Assembly: GCF_002998295.1 (NCBI RefSeq)
Contig: NZ_CP027226.1
Span: forward strand, 310,001-374,000
DNA: 64,000 nt
Source of the DNA: Fastidiosipila sanguinis
Lineage (GTDB): Bacteria > Bacillota > Clostridia > Saccharofermentanales > Fastidiosipilaceae
Reading direction: 5' to 3'
Shown: positions 1 through 8,757 of the stretch, piece by piece
How positions within the stretch are numbered: position 1 is the stretch's first letter
Layout: the number at the start of each line of letters is the position of its first letter
Made by a program: the position numbers and the translations under genes
The notes under the pieces: generated by a model
Database searches by the model: none
Told to the model about the DNA's origin: nothing
What the model saw: the letters and a program-made list of their open reading frames with translations, nothing else

Positions 1-231
1 ATTGCTAGGGCACTAGTAAATAACCCTGATATTATTTTAGCAGACGAGCCTACAGGTAACTTGGATCCGGATACTAGTGAACAAATTCTTGGTGTTCTTA
101 AAGATATTAACGAGAGCGGTACAACGGTTATAGTGTGTACACACGATATTTCTTTAGTTGAAAAAATGCAAGAGCGTGTAATTCAAATTAAAGATGGTTC
201 ACTATATAAGGATGTAGAGAAATACAGTTAG
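1..231 (+). CDS. ftsE: Cell division ATP-binding protein FtsE (3' part only)
   Basis: The window opens inside this gene; only the last 76 codons are present. They hold the Walker B segment (ILADEPTGNLD), the D-loop and the switch histidine (VCTHD) of an ABC ATPase. ADEPTGNLD is the form typical of the FtsE/LolD-type exporter group. ftsX follows 20 bp downstream, which fixes the identity as FtsE rather than another ABC ATPase. FtsE and FtsX form a membrane complex that couples ATP hydrolysis to activation of a peptidoglycan hydrolase during division or elongation. The first two thirds, including Walker A, lie outside the window. Confidence 0.92.
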   Translation: MARALVNNPDIILADEPTGNLDPDTSEQILGVLKDINESGTTVIVCTHDISLVEKMQERVIQIKDGSLYKDVEKYS

Positions 232-251
232 TAAGGCGAGTAGGATAGTAA

Positions 252-1145
252 ATGAAGTTGAAGATTATTGGAAATTCATTCAAAGAGACAGGAAGAAATA
301 TAGTAAGACACCCATTTATCACTATTGCCTCTTTGACAACAATGACATTAATGTTACTAGTTTTAGGTTTTTTTATAGCCTTTTCCATGAATGCTAATAG
401 TATGATGGATAGAATCTCACAGACACCACCTGTGGAGATTTGGTTAAGAAAAAATGTTAATAAAAATGAAATTGATAATATAGATAAGGCATTAGCTTCA
501 AGTCAATATGTCTTGGAGTATAAATTGAAGTCTCCTCAAGATCATTATGATCAGTTTAAGGAGAGACTAGGTGAAGATGCTGAGTTGTTAAATAGTTTGG
601 ACCCTAAAATCCTGCCTTACTCATTTACCTTGAACCTGAAAAGTCCAGATATGATTGAGGACTTCCAAAAAGAAATTGAAGTACTTCCTGGAATAGATGA
701 GGTTCAATATAGCGAAACTGTAAGAGAATTCATAATAAGTGCTTCGAAAGCAGTAAACTGGTTCTCTTTGATTGTTGTAGCTGTACTATTTACGATAGCC
801 TTGTTAGTAATTTCTAACATGACAAGAATGTCTATATTAGCAAGAGCTGAAGAAATCAGCATTATGAAATATGTTGGTGCAACAAATACATATATACGAG
901 TTCCTTATTTATTAGAAGGAGCAATTATTGGATTAATAGGTGGACTTATTGCTGGGGGAGCAATAGGTTTCGCTTATGTGCAAGTATATAAGATTGCAAT
1001 GGTCAATACGCCTATAACAAGTCCTGTGGCATTATTGCAAATGCATGAAGTTATTCCTACAGTGATTTTAGTTCTGGTAGCTATAGGTGTAGTAGTCGGA
1101 GCTATAGGTAGTGGGCTATCTGTTAGAAAATATGTTAATGTTTAG
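252..1145 (+). CDS. ftsX: Cell division protein FtsX
   Basis: A 297-residue ABC-type permease of the FtsX/MacB fold. Residues about 22-45 form TM1, followed by an extracytoplasmic domain (about 46-170) and three more membrane segments (about 170-195, 220-245 and 265-290). The EEISIMKYVGAT segment after TM2 is the conserved FtsX coupling motif. The length is normal for the family. It lies just after ftsE and just before a coiled-coil M23 hydrolase, the expected partner: the large FtsX loop contacts such hydrolases. No typical terminator is seen between it and the hydrolase gene. Confidence 0.95.
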   Translation: MKLKIIGNSFKETGRNIVRHPFITIASLTTMTLMLLVLGFFIAFSMNANSMMDRISQTPPVEIWLRKNVNKNEIDNIDKALASSQYVLEYKLKSPQDHYDQFKERLGEDAELLNSLDPKILPYSFTLNLKSPDMIEDFQKEIEVLPGIDEVQYSETVREFIISASKAVNWFSLIVVAVLFTIALLVISNMTRMSILARAEEISIMKYVGATNTYIRVPYLLEGAIIGLIGGLIAGGAIGFAYVQVYKIAMVNTPITSPVALLQMHEVIPTVILVLVAIGVVVGAIGSGLSVRKYVNV

Positions 1146-1309
1146 ATAATATTTATATTTAGACGCTAACTAATTAATATAATAAATCAGTGATTAAGAA
1201 AACACGACAAAGACAGAGCTTTAAAGGATTAAAGAAATTAAAGAATAATATTGAATATTTGTAATTGAAACTAGCTTTGACCAGTTGGTTTAATGGAGGT
1301 AAAGTTCAA

Positions 1310-2704
1310 ATGAAGAATAATGGAAAGCAGAGAAAGAATAAATTTATAGCGGCAGCTTTGGCGGCAACTATGGTCTTTACAGTCATTCCAACTACTCAAG
1401 TATCTGCTAACAATAATGAATTTGCTAGCCAAGAACAGCTAGACGAGTTAGAGAGATTAAAAGAAAAAGAAAAAGAATTGGCTTCTGCACAAGCACAACT
1501 TGATGCTGATATGAATGCAGTTAAATCTGAGGTCGCTAACCTACAAAGTCAAAGTGCAGGTTTAAGCTCACAACTAGAACAATTAATGGCTGAAGACGTA
1601 GTTCTAAAAGAAGACTATGAAAGACTACAAAAAGAGCTAAAAGAAGCTGAAGAGTTCATGAAGGCTGCAATATCTGCTTATGAAGATGCTAAAGCAGATG
1701 TTGATGAGAAACAAAAAGAATATGAATTAAGAATGGTAGCTATGTATAAACGTAGTAACCAGTCATTCCTAGATATTCTAATGAAGTCAGATGGTATTAG
1801 CGGTTTCTTTACAAATCTTCAGTTGATTAGTGTAATTGCAAAATCAGACCAAGATGTTTTGCAAGAGTTAACTACAGCAAGAGAGACTGCTCAGGTCAAA
1901 AAGATGGCTGCAGAGGAAAGCAAGAAGCAATATGATGAATTCGTTGCAGCTAAAGCTAAAGAAATTGAAGAACTTGCTAAAGGTATAAGAAGTAAAGAAA
2001 GTGAAATCAGTGCTGTACAAAGTAATCTTTTGAATAGATCTTCTGATTTAAGTAACTTACAGGAACAATTTACTGTTAATGCACAGGAGCGTTCTAATAT
2101 ACAATCACAATCAAGTGATATTCAAGGTAAGATTGATGCACAAGCTGAAGCAACAAGAGCAGCTTGGGCAGAGGCTACTAGAGCTGGTGAGGCTGCAAGA
2201 CAGCCATCAACTCCTGGTGGTGGTGCTGGTACAGTTGTTGGAAACCCAAGTAGTTATGGTCTAGTTCACCCAGCTCCTGGTACTTACGGAATTACTAGTT
2301 ATTATGGTTGGAGAAGTTGGCCACTAAATCCTAGTGCAGGATATGATTTCCACTCAGGAATTGACTTTGGTGGTAACTTTGGTGATCCAGTAGTTGCTGC
2401 TAATGATGGTGTAGTTATCGCAGCTAATAATCCATTCCCAAATTCAAACTATGGTGGGTATTTCTCAGGCGTAGCAAATTACATAATTATTGACCATGGT
2501 AATGGTATGCAAACAGCTTACTGGCATTTGAAATCTGTAGAAGTCTATGTAGGACAAAGAGTAAGTAGAGGCCAAAGAATTGGTGGAATTGGTTCAACTG
2601 GTTACTCAACAGGACCACACTTGCACTTTGAAGTTAGATTCCCAGGATCTCCAAGTGCAGGAATTGGAAGTACTGTAGATCCGTATCCATACTTATTTAG
2701 TTAA
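1310..2704 (+). CDS. Secreted coiled-coil M23 (LytM) peptidoglycan hydrolase, FtsEX partner
   Basis: 464 residues from ATG 1310, chosen because GGAGGT lies 8-9 nt upstream; a TTG at 1265 in the same frame has no such site. A signal peptide (KNKFIAAALAATMVF, cleavage likely after VSA, about residue 36) is followed by a long Glu/Lys/Gln-rich coiled coil (about 40-300), a Gly/Pro linker and a C-terminal LytM domain. The metal ligands look intact: HSGID (H348, D352) and HLHFE (H437, H439), so it should be catalytically active, unlike the degenerate EnvC-type activators. Position after ftsEX suggests that FtsX controls it through the coiled coil. Overall design resembles EnvC/PcsB-like FtsEX effectors, but with an M23 catalytic end. 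Confidence 0.9.
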   Translation: MKNNGKQRKNKFIAAALAATMVFTVIPTTQVSANNNEFASQEQLDELERLKEKEKELASAQAQLDADMNAVKSEVANLQSQSAGLSSQLEQLMAEDVVLKEDYERLQKELKEAEEFMKAAISAYEDAKADVDEKQKEYELRMVAMYKRSNQSFLDILMKSDGISGFFTNLQLISVIAKSDQDVLQELTTARETAQVKKMAAEESKKQYDEFVAAKAKEIEELAKGIRSKESEISAVQSNLLNRSSDLSNLQEQFTVNAQERSNIQSQSSDIQGKIDAQAEATRAAWAEATRAGEAARQPSTPGGGAGTVVGNPSSYGLVHPAPGTYGITSYYGWRSWPLNPSAGYDFHSGIDFGGNFGDPVVAANDGVVIAANNPFPNSNYGGYFSGVANYIIIDHGNGMQTAYWHLKSVEVYVGQRVSRGQRIGGIGSTGYSTGPHLHFEVRFPGSPSAGIGSTVDPYPYLFS

Positions 2705-2790
2705 GGTGAAGTGGTATTTCAGTTTAAGCTGTAAGAAAAATGAAAATACGCAAATCTAATTTTTACAAATTTTATTAGATATGGAATGAA

Positions 2791-2825
2791 AAAAGCTGAT
2801 ATCATATATTTTGATATCAGCTTTT
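2791..2825 (+). terminator. Hairpin between the M23 hydrolase and ctpA
   Basis: A perfect 14-bp inverted repeat, AAAAGCTGATATCA (2791-2804) and its complement (2812-2825), encloses a 7-nt loop and ends in TTTT. It is 86 bp after the hydrolase stop and 19 bp before the ctpA start. It looks like an intrinsic terminator, although the U tail is short and part of the stem; partial readthrough into ctpA is possible because no obvious promoter follows. Confidence 0.7.
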
Positions 2826-2844
2826 GTGCATCTAGAGGTGTGAA

Positions 2845-4491
2845 ATGAATAATAAAGATAATAAGTACAATAATGAAGATAATAATAACTATGATCCAAA
2901 GCAGAGTGAATCTGGCTATGATTCAGAGTATACTCATGGATCTTGGGATCCAAATGCTATGAGTAGACCAAGAGCAAAGTACGAATCAAGAGAGCCATTA
3001 GATTCTAGAAATGTCGATAAAAGTGATGCTAATAATGATTCAAGCGACACGAATGATTCAAATGGTTTAAATAACTCAAATGAATCAAATGATAATTTCT
3101 ATAATGGCGGCTTTAATAATGATGGCCGAAGATTTCCGAATGAGCCTAATGACTTACAAGATGTGTACATCCGCATGAATGAACAAATAGCCAAGACCAG
3201 ACAGCCTAACAATACAGTCTTTGTTGCATTAATAACTGCATTAATAACTGCAGTTGTAACAACTGTGTTGGTTTGGGGCCTAAGTAGAAGTGGAATATTA
3301 CCAGGGGCAAATCTATCCGGGGGAAACTCAGGGGACTCTAATGTGCATACAATAGAAGGCTTAGGTCTTTCGATTCATACTGATGATCCTGATACAGAGC
3401 AAGAAGCTGACAAATTGGCTCAAATAGTAAAATTGTTGCAAGATAATTATTTTTCAACCTTAAGTTCAAAAGAAATTATTTCCTTTATGAGTAAAGGTAT
3501 CTTGGACGCGGTAGACAATCCATATACTTATTATTTAACACCAGAAAATTTAGCGGATTTTCATGAATCTATGAAAGGTAATTACTATGGAATTGGTGCC
3601 AGTGTAAGGAAAACTGATGATGGAAAATATATGATTACTGAAATCATGGAAAATAGTCCGGCAGAGAAGGCAGGTCTCCAAAGAGGTGATGTAATAACCT
3701 CAGTGGCAGGTACAAGTGTTAGTGAATTTAAAGATGCTTCAGACTTAGCCAAAAATGTTAGAGGTGAAGCTGGTAGTTCAGTTGAAATTACAGTAATTAG
3801 AGATAACAAAGAAGAAACAATTAGAGTTATCAGAGGTGAAGTTGTTCAAAAAGTTGTAAGAACTAGAATGTTGGAAGACGGTATAGGCTACTTATATATA
3901 TCAGATTTTACGATATCACTTCCTGAACAATTTGCTGAAGGTATGAATAAACTACTCGAGGCGGGCGCTAAGAATATTGTTTTTGATATGAGATACAACC
4001 CAGGTGGTAGTGCTGACTCATTGATTAAAGTTGTTGATATGCTTTTGGATGAAGCTAGAATTGCGGAGATCAGAGGTAGAGACCGAGGGGAAGCAATGAG
4101 AGAAACTTGGGACTCCAAAGATGGTAAGATGGTCCCTGATGATATGCGCTATGCAATATTAGTCAATGGCAATACTGCATCAGCAGCTGAATTATTCAGT
4201 GGTGCTTTGAGAGATCATGATAAAGCTGTGTTGATAGGAAGCAAAACTTTTGGTAAAGGTTCTGGAACTAGGATGTTTGAGTTGATTGACCATTCTGGTG
4301 CTAATATCACAATCTTTAATTACTATCTTCCAAAAGGTGATCTAATTGAAGGTAAAGGAATAACACCAGAAATTGAATCAGAAGGTCCAAGTATGGAAGT
4401 TTTGCAGAAAAAATCCATTTATGAACTTGAACCAACTGAAGACCCTGATTTGGAAAAAGCTATTGAATACCTTAAAGGCTTAGATAAATAA
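2845..4491 (+). CDS. Membrane-anchored S41 C-terminal processing protease (CtpA type)
   Basis: 548 residues. A long Asn/Ser/Asp-rich, low-complexity cytoplasmic N-terminus (about 1-125) precedes one membrane segment (about 128-150), a helical region, a PDZ domain (about 245-330, with IMENSPAEKAGLQRGD) and an S41 protease domain. The catalytic Ser is S446 in NTASAAE and the Lys is K471 in KTFGKGS. The enzyme should act outside the membrane, trimming or degrading secreted proteins. In several bacteria Ctp proteases sit beside envC-like genes and control murein hydrolase levels, and the same pairing is seen here. The roughly 125-residue polar N-terminal extension is unusual for the family. Confidence 0.93.
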   Translation: MNNKDNKYNNEDNNNYDPKQSESGYDSEYTHGSWDPNAMSRPRAKYESREPLDSRNVDKSDANNDSSDTNDSNGLNNSNESNDNFYNGGFNNDGRRFPNEPNDLQDVYIRMNEQIAKTRQPNNTVFVALITALITAVVTTVLVWGLSRSGILPGANLSGGNSGDSNVHTIEGLGLSIHTDDPDTEQEADKLAQIVKLLQDNYFSTLSSKEIISFMSKGILDAVDNPYTYYLTPENLADFHESMKGNYYGIGASVRKTDDGKYMITEIMENSPAEKAGLQRGDVITSVAGTSVSEFKDASDLAKNVRGEAGSSVEITVIRDNKEETIRVIRGEVVQKVVRTRMLEDGIGYLYISDFTISLPEQFAEGMNKLLEAGAKNIVFDMRYNPGGSADSLIKVVDMLLDEARIAEIRGRDRGEAMRETWDSKDGKMVPDDMRYAILVNGNTASAAELFSGALRDHDKAVLIGSKTFGKGSGTRMFELIDHSGANITIFNYYLPKGDLIEGKGITPEIESEGPSMEVLQKKSIYELEPTEDPDLEKAIEYLKGLDK

Positions 4492-4493
4492 AG

Positions 4494-5327
4494 ATGCTTG
4501 ATTTCTATAGTGTAATTGCTGAATTGTATGAACAATTCCAAGATTTTGATATAAATAAGCTTCCAGAGTTATGGGCTACTTTCCTAGATACTGAGTATAA
4601 AAAATCAGTTGCAACTATTAATGAAGCTGACAGTGATTTTGTCAGATCAGAAGATCGGCTTGCATTAGATTTAGGATGCGGAACGGGTTCTGTGACTATG
4701 GCTTTAGCAGAAAAAGGCTGGCAAGTCATCGGAGTAGACAATTCCGCTAAAATGCTAGAGGTAGCTGAATCTAAAATTAATTACCAAATTAAAGATAATA
4801 GTTTTGTTGATAATAAAGATTACCTAACCGAAACTCTTAAGGTGAAGTTTGTTCTTCAAGATATACTTAATTTGGAGTTAAAAGAACAAGCTGATCTAAT
4901 TTATACAAGTTTAGATGTATTTAACCACTTAGATGAAGAAGAATTATTAGACGTTCTACGAAATTCTTACACACAGCTAAAAGATGGTGGCATATTAATC
5001 TTTGACCTTCATTCTCTTGAATACATGCAGACTGATCTAGGAAATAATACCTATCATAGTGTTACAGACGATAATGTGATTATATGGGAGAATGACTTTT
5101 CTGAGTCAGATCTAACTAATGAGGCAGTTATAACTGTTTTTAAGAAAGAGGCTGACGGTAGGTTCAAAAGAGAATCTTCAAGCTTGCTTGAGTACTATCA
5201 TTTTCCAAAGCTTGTGATTGAATATTTAGAGTTTCTTGGGATGAAAGTAGAATATATAAAGGATACTGAATTTACAGATATGTGGGACAGTAAACGTATA
5301 TTTATTAAAGCAAGCAAGAGTTTATAA
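4494..5327 (+). CDS. SAM-dependent methyltransferase, class I
   Basis: 277 residues beginning 2 bp after the ctpA stop, so probably co-transcribed with it. Motif I LDLGCGTG (about residues 60-67) and the acidic post-motif GVDNSAKML give the S-adenosylmethionine site, and a D-V-F-N-H-L segment (about 141-146) corresponds to motif IV. The C-terminal half resembles small Firmicutes methyltransferases of the Methyltransf_25 type. The substrate cannot be told from sequence. Neighbours (ctpA upstream, hslO downstream) give no functional hint. Confidence 0.85.
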   Translation: MLDFYSVIAELYEQFQDFDINKLPELWATFLDTEYKKSVATINEADSDFVRSEDRLALDLGCGTGSVTMALAEKGWQVIGVDNSAKMLEVAESKINYQIKDNSFVDNKDYLTETLKVKFVLQDILNLELKEQADLIYTSLDVFNHLDEEELLDVLRNSYTQLKDGGILIFDLHSLEYMQTDLGNNTYHSVTDDNVIIWENDFSESDLTNEAVITVFKKEADGRFKRESSSLLEYYHFPKLVIEYLEFLGMKVEYIKDTEFTDMWDSKRIFIKASKSL

Positions 5328-5329
5328 GA

Positions 5330-6283
5330 GTGAAAAAATTAGATTTAGAAAGAATTTTAGGTGAAAGAATGAGTGAATTAAATTTACATCCAGAAGGAGA
5401 TTATATTGTTAGAGCCTTGGGCGTTAATTCTGAAGTTAGAATGACAGCAATACGATCAACAGAAACTGTTACAGCAGCAAGTGAAGCACATGACCTAAGT
5501 CCAATTGCAGCTGTTGCATTGGGACGTTTCATGTCAGGATTACAACTGATTAGCCAAGATCTTAAAAACCCAGGCGACTTATTATCAGGAAGTATTAAGT
5601 CAGATGGACCAATCAAGGGTATTACTGCAGTCGCTAATGAAGATGGAACAGTTAAAGGGTATGTAGATAATCCTCTAGTTGAGAGTGTATTCTATAACGA
5701 CAAAAAGTTTAATTTGGCAGCTGCAATAGGAAATGGAAGTTTAAGTATCACTAGGAAACAGGCAGGAGCAAAGCCATATACAGGATCAGTTCCACTAATA
5801 TCAGGTGAGATTGCAGAGGACTTGACATATTACTTATATCAATCAGAACAATTGCCAACAATTTTAGCCTTGGGAGTTTTATGTGATGAAAATGGTATTA
5901 AACATGCAGGTGGGTTTATGGTTCAAGCTCTCCCAGGAGCGAAGCCTGAAACTATAGACTATTTGGAACAGAGGATAGCCGGTTTCCCTGAGATTTCATA
6001 TTTAATGGAAGAGGGATTTGACCCAGCTGAGATTCTTAACCTATTTATTGGTGCTGATATTGAATATCTTTCTGTTAAAGAGAGTAAGTTTTACTGTGAC
6101 TGCTCTAAGGATAGAATGTATAATGCGCTATTAACTTTGGGAGCAGAGGACTTGTTAGAATTAAGTGAAGATGAGTCAGGTATTGAGTTAGTTTGTGAGT
6201 TTTGTAATAAAGTGTACAATTTCACACAAGATGAATTAAAAGCAATTTATTCAATAAGAAAAGAAGCTTTAGAGGGCAATTAA
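5330..6283 (+). CDS. hslO: Redox-regulated chaperone Hsp33
   Basis: 317 residues from a GTG start 2 bp after the methyltransferase stop. The protein has the Hsp33 N-terminal fold and, at its C-terminus, the four zinc cysteines as CDC (about residues 258-260) and CEFC (about 289-292). In reducing conditions the cysteines bind zinc and the chaperone is off; oxidative unfolding turns it on as an ATP-independent holdase. The protein is slightly longer than the usual roughly 290 residues. It is the last gene of the ctpA-methyltransferase-hslO run. Confidence 0.95.
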   Translation: MKKLDLERILGERMSELNLHPEGDYIVRALGVNSEVRMTAIRSTETVTAASEAHDLSPIAAVALGRFMSGLQLISQDLKNPGDLLSGSIKSDGPIKGITAVANEDGTVKGYVDNPLVESVFYNDKKFNLAAAIGNGSLSITRKQAGAKPYTGSVPLISGEIAEDLTYYLYQSEQLPTILALGVLCDENGIKHAGGFMVQALPGAKPETIDYLEQRIAGFPEISYLMEEGFDPAEILNLFIGADIEYLSVKESKFYCDCSKDRMYNALLTLGAEDLLELSEDESGIELVCEFCNKVYNFTQDELKAIYSIRKEALEGN

Positions 6284-6345
6284 TTAATTGTATATGTGAA
6301 GTTTCCTGAAATTAGATAGATATTCAAAGATTAGAAAAGGTTGTA

Positions 6346-7290
6346 ATGGAAAATTTTATTGTAGCTGTTGAAGCTGTTTTACCACTGGTTGTGTACTTAC
6401 TTTTGGGTGTTTGGCTTAATAAGAAGAAAGTGATCAGTCAAGATGGTTTTGCTGAATTCAATACTTTATTGTTTAATGTTTTGTTGCCTATTTTGGTTTT
6501 TGACAATATCTATAACGCTGATTTAAGGGATATTTGGACATCTAATACTCTTATATATATATCGTTGTTATATATATTAACTTTTCTATTGTTTATATAT
6601 ATTGTTTATGTAGTGGAGAAAGATAATAGAAAAAGATCTGTAATGCTCCAAGGTATAACTAGAGGAAGTGCTGTTCTTTTTGGTTTGCCTTTAGCTAATA
6701 ATATTTTGGCCAGTTCACAGCTTGCGACTGTATCACTAGCAGCAACTTTAAGTATCCCATTTAATAGTATATTACCAATTTTTTGCTTCGTTATTTTTAT
6801 GGAGGGAAAAGCAAGTTTTAAAGCTAGTCTTAAAAACTTAATTACAAATCCAATAATGGTGGCTGCGATAATAGGACTTTTGGTTAAGATGTTGGGAATT
6901 AATCTACCTCAATTCATCTTGAACTCTAGTAAAGGTCTATCAAGGGCCTCAACGCCGCTGTCATTTATCTTGTTAGGTGGAACTTTCAGATTAAGTACTT
7001 CAGGAATTAAAGATAAATCACTTTGGTTTACAGTTATAGCGAGGTTATTACTTGTTCCTGGGGTTGCATTAGCTATAGCGTATGTTTTAGGAATGAGAAA
7101 TGCAGATATAATTGCTGTTCTAGTAGCTTCTGCAGGACCTACAGCAGTTTTAAGTTACCCACAAGCTGTATCAAGTGGTGGAGATGCTGAGCTAGCGAAT
7201 AATATTGTTGTCTACACAACTTTACTTGCAATAATTACAGTAGTTGTTTTGCTAGGTGTGCTGTCATCCGTGTCTGCAATTCAGTTGTAA
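6346..7290 (+). CDS. AEC-family membrane carrier
   Basis: 314 residues with about ten hydrophobic segments. The N-terminus (LPLVVYLLLGVWLNKKKVI) and the C-terminal half, with SPLSFILLGG-type (TPLSFILLGG) and ASAGPTAVLSYPQA segments, are typical of the auxin efflux carrier (AEC)/malonate-malate transporter family. Members move organic acids or other small anions across the membrane; the substrate is not predictable. It is the last gene before the S10 operon promoter. A weak AT-only hairpin (7291-7298 with 7307-7314) follows its stop. Confidence 0.88.
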   Translation: MENFIVAVEAVLPLVVYLLLGVWLNKKKVISQDGFAEFNTLLFNVLLPILVFDNIYNADLRDIWTSNTLIYISLLYILTFLLFIYIVYVVEKDNRKRSVMLQGITRGSAVLFGLPLANNILASSQLATVSLAATLSIPFNSILPIFCFVIFMEGKASFKASLKNLITNPIMVAAIIGLLVKMLGINLPQFILNSSKGLSRASTPLSFILLGGTFRLSTSGIKDKSLWFTVIARLLLVPGVALAIAYVLGMRNADIIAVLVASAGPTAVLSYPQAVSSGGDAELANNIVVYTTLLAIITVVVLLGVLSSVSAIQL

Positions 7291-7386
7291 AAACAAAAAA
7301 GATAGATTTTGTTTTGTGCAAAATGACGAATTTGCAAAAAAATTAATCAAAACCTAAGAAAATAGGCAAAAAAAGCAATTTTTTAC

Positions 7387-7415
7387 TTGAAGTTTATTCA
7401 GTTTAAATATAGAAT
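7387..7415 (+). promoter_or_regulatory. Promoter of the S10-spc-alpha supercluster
   Basis: TTGAAG (7387-7392) and TAGAAT (7410-7415) are separated by 17 bp, a good housekeeping sigma-A match. It lies upstream of a structured leader and the ribosomal protein genes, and downstream of an unrelated carrier gene. Transcription should begin near 7422. Confidence 0.7.
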
Positions 7416-7421
7416 GCTTAA

Positions 7422-7673
7422 GCACAGTTAATCGCAAAAGACGATTAAGACAGCTGAAGATTGCTACACTAGGAGCTGCAAACCTGTGGAGGGAACTTCG
7501 GTTGTACGTGGCTAGATCAAAAGATTTGGCGACAGGTGAAACTTTTAGATACTTACATTGGGATCACAGAAATGCGATTCCATATTTTTGTGAGGTCATA
7601 TAAATTTAGTTTTGTTTTAGGATGAAACACCCGGAAAAGTAGCAACCTGTAGCAGCAGAAATAGGAGGGAAAT
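7422..7673 (+). promoter_or_regulatory. Long structured 5' leader of rpsJ (candidate ribosomal leader RNA)
   Basis: About 250 nt of untranslated RNA precede rpsJ, far more than the 10-20 nt gaps inside the operon. It contains a hairpin TTAATCG/CGATTAA (7428-7434, 7442-7448), an AAC-TTCG-GTT tetraloop hairpin near 7497-7506, and a stem TGGGAT/ATTCCA around 7558-7584. AACCTGT occurs twice. Ribosomal protein leaders upstream of rpsJ are known in Clostridia (for example an S10-Clostridia leader class) and allow feedback by an operon product. I cannot confirm membership without a covariance model. The region 7291-7386 before the promoter holds only an AT-rich weak hairpin. Confidence 0.5.
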
Positions 7674-7985
7674 ATGGCTATAAGTCAAAAAATTCGTATT
7701 CGTTTGAAAGCATATGAACACAGAATTTTGGATGAATCGGTAGAAAGAATTGTTGAAACAGCAAACCGTACAGGTGCAACAGTTTCAGGTCCAATTCCTT
7801 TGCCAACAAAGAAAGAGGTTGTAACAATTTTACGTTCACCTCACGTTGACAAAGATTCACGCGAGCAATTTGAAATGCGTACACACAAACGTTTGATTGA
7901 TATCTACGCACCAAATACCAAAACTGTAGAAGCTTTGATGAAGTTGGATATTCCAGCAGGCGTAAATATAGAAATTAAGTTGTAA
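7674..7985 (+). CDS. rpsJ: Small ribosomal subunit protein S10
   Basis: 103 residues, normal length; starts [16 protein letters not shown] and carries the family segment [10 protein letters not shown] followed by [12 protein letters not shown]10 sits in the 30S head and, in many bacteria, also joins NusB in antitermination. AGGAGG is 6-7 nt before the ATG. It is the first gene of the S10 operon, followed by an unusually long 110-bp gap before rplC that can fold. Confidence 0.98.
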   Translation: MAISQKIRIRLKAYEHRILDESVERIVETANRTGATVSGPIPLPTKKEVVTILRSPHVDKDSREQFEMRTHKRLIDIYAPNTKTVEALMKLDIPAGVNIEIKL

Positions 7986-8046
7986 TCAGAATACTCTAGG
8001 TGAAAACCGTTTCTTCAATTTTTTAATAAAAAGAGAAGTAAGTATC

Positions 8047-8080
8047 TGGTAATGTTCGTAGAATAACGAACCAATAACCA
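8047..8080 (+). promoter_or_regulatory. Hairpin in the rpsJ-rplC gap
   Basis: GTTCGT (8054-8059) pairs with ACGAAC (8066-8071) around a 6-nt loop, and TGGT (8047-8050) pairs with ACCA (8077-8080) outside an internal loop. The structure ends about 6 nt before the AAGGAG site of rplC, so it could affect rplC translation or transcript processing. No U tail follows, so it is not a classical terminator. Confidence 0.45.
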
Positions 8081-8095
8081 AAGAAGGAGAAAATA

Positions 8096-8740
8096 ATGAG
8101 TAAATTCATGTTAGGTAAAAAAGCTGGTATGACTCAAATTTTTGATGAAAACGGAAGTGCAATTCCTGTAACAGTCATCGATTGTGGACCAGTTACCGTA
8201 GTTCAAAAGAAAAATAAAGAAGTAGATCAATATGAAGCTGTAAAAGTAGCATATGACGAAGTAAGAGAGACTTTATTAAATAAACCTGACAAAGGTCAAT
8301 TTGATAAAGCAGGTACAAAAACATTTCGTAATTTAGTAGAGTTCCGTGTCGAAGACTCAAATGCTTATGAATTAGGACAAGAGATAAAAGTTGACGAGAT
8401 GTTCGCTGTTGGAGATTACGTAGACGTAACAGGTACATCAAAAGGTAAAGGATATGCTGGTAACGTTAAACGTCACGGTCAAAGTGGTGGTTTAGAAGAT
8501 CACGGTTCTAAATATCACAGAGGTGTAGGTTCTCTAGGAGCATCAGCATCACCATCAAGAGTTTTCAAGGGTAAAAAACTTCCAGGTCAAATGGGTAACA
8601 AGAAAGTTACAATCCAAAACTTAGAAGTAGTTCTTGTAGATGGTGAAAGAAATATTGTTGTTCTTAAGGGTGCTATTCCTGGTTCTAATGGAAATGTTGT
8701 TAGTATTGCCGACACAGTCAAAGCTGGCAAACATAAATAG
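8096..8740 (+). CDS. rplC: Large ribosomal subunit protein L3
   Basis: 214 residues, normal for bacterial L3. The start MSKFMLGKKAGMTQIFDENG and the central loop HGSKYHRGVGSLGASASPSRV with KLPGQMGNKK are diagnostic; that loop reaches toward the peptidyl transferase centre. AAGGAG precedes the ATG. L3 is an early assembly protein that binds 23S rRNA. Confidence 0.98.
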   Translation: MSKFMLGKKAGMTQIFDENGSAIPVTVIDCGPVTVVQKKNKEVDQYEAVKVAYDEVRETLLNKPDKGQFDKAGTKTFRNLVEFRVEDSNAYELGQEIKVDEMFAVGDYVDVTGTSKGKGYAGNVKRHGQSGGLEDHGSKYHRGVGSLGASASPSRVFKGKKLPGQMGNKKVTIQNLEVVLVDGERNIVVLKGAIPGSNGNVVSIADTVKAGKHK

Positions 8741-8757
8741 GATTAAGGAGACGTTAA

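Noticed and set aside
2756-2953. Minus-strand 65-codon frame across the hairpin before ctpA
   Set aside because: It crosses the terminator-like hairpin and the low-complexity ctpA N-terminus; His/Tyr-rich artefact.
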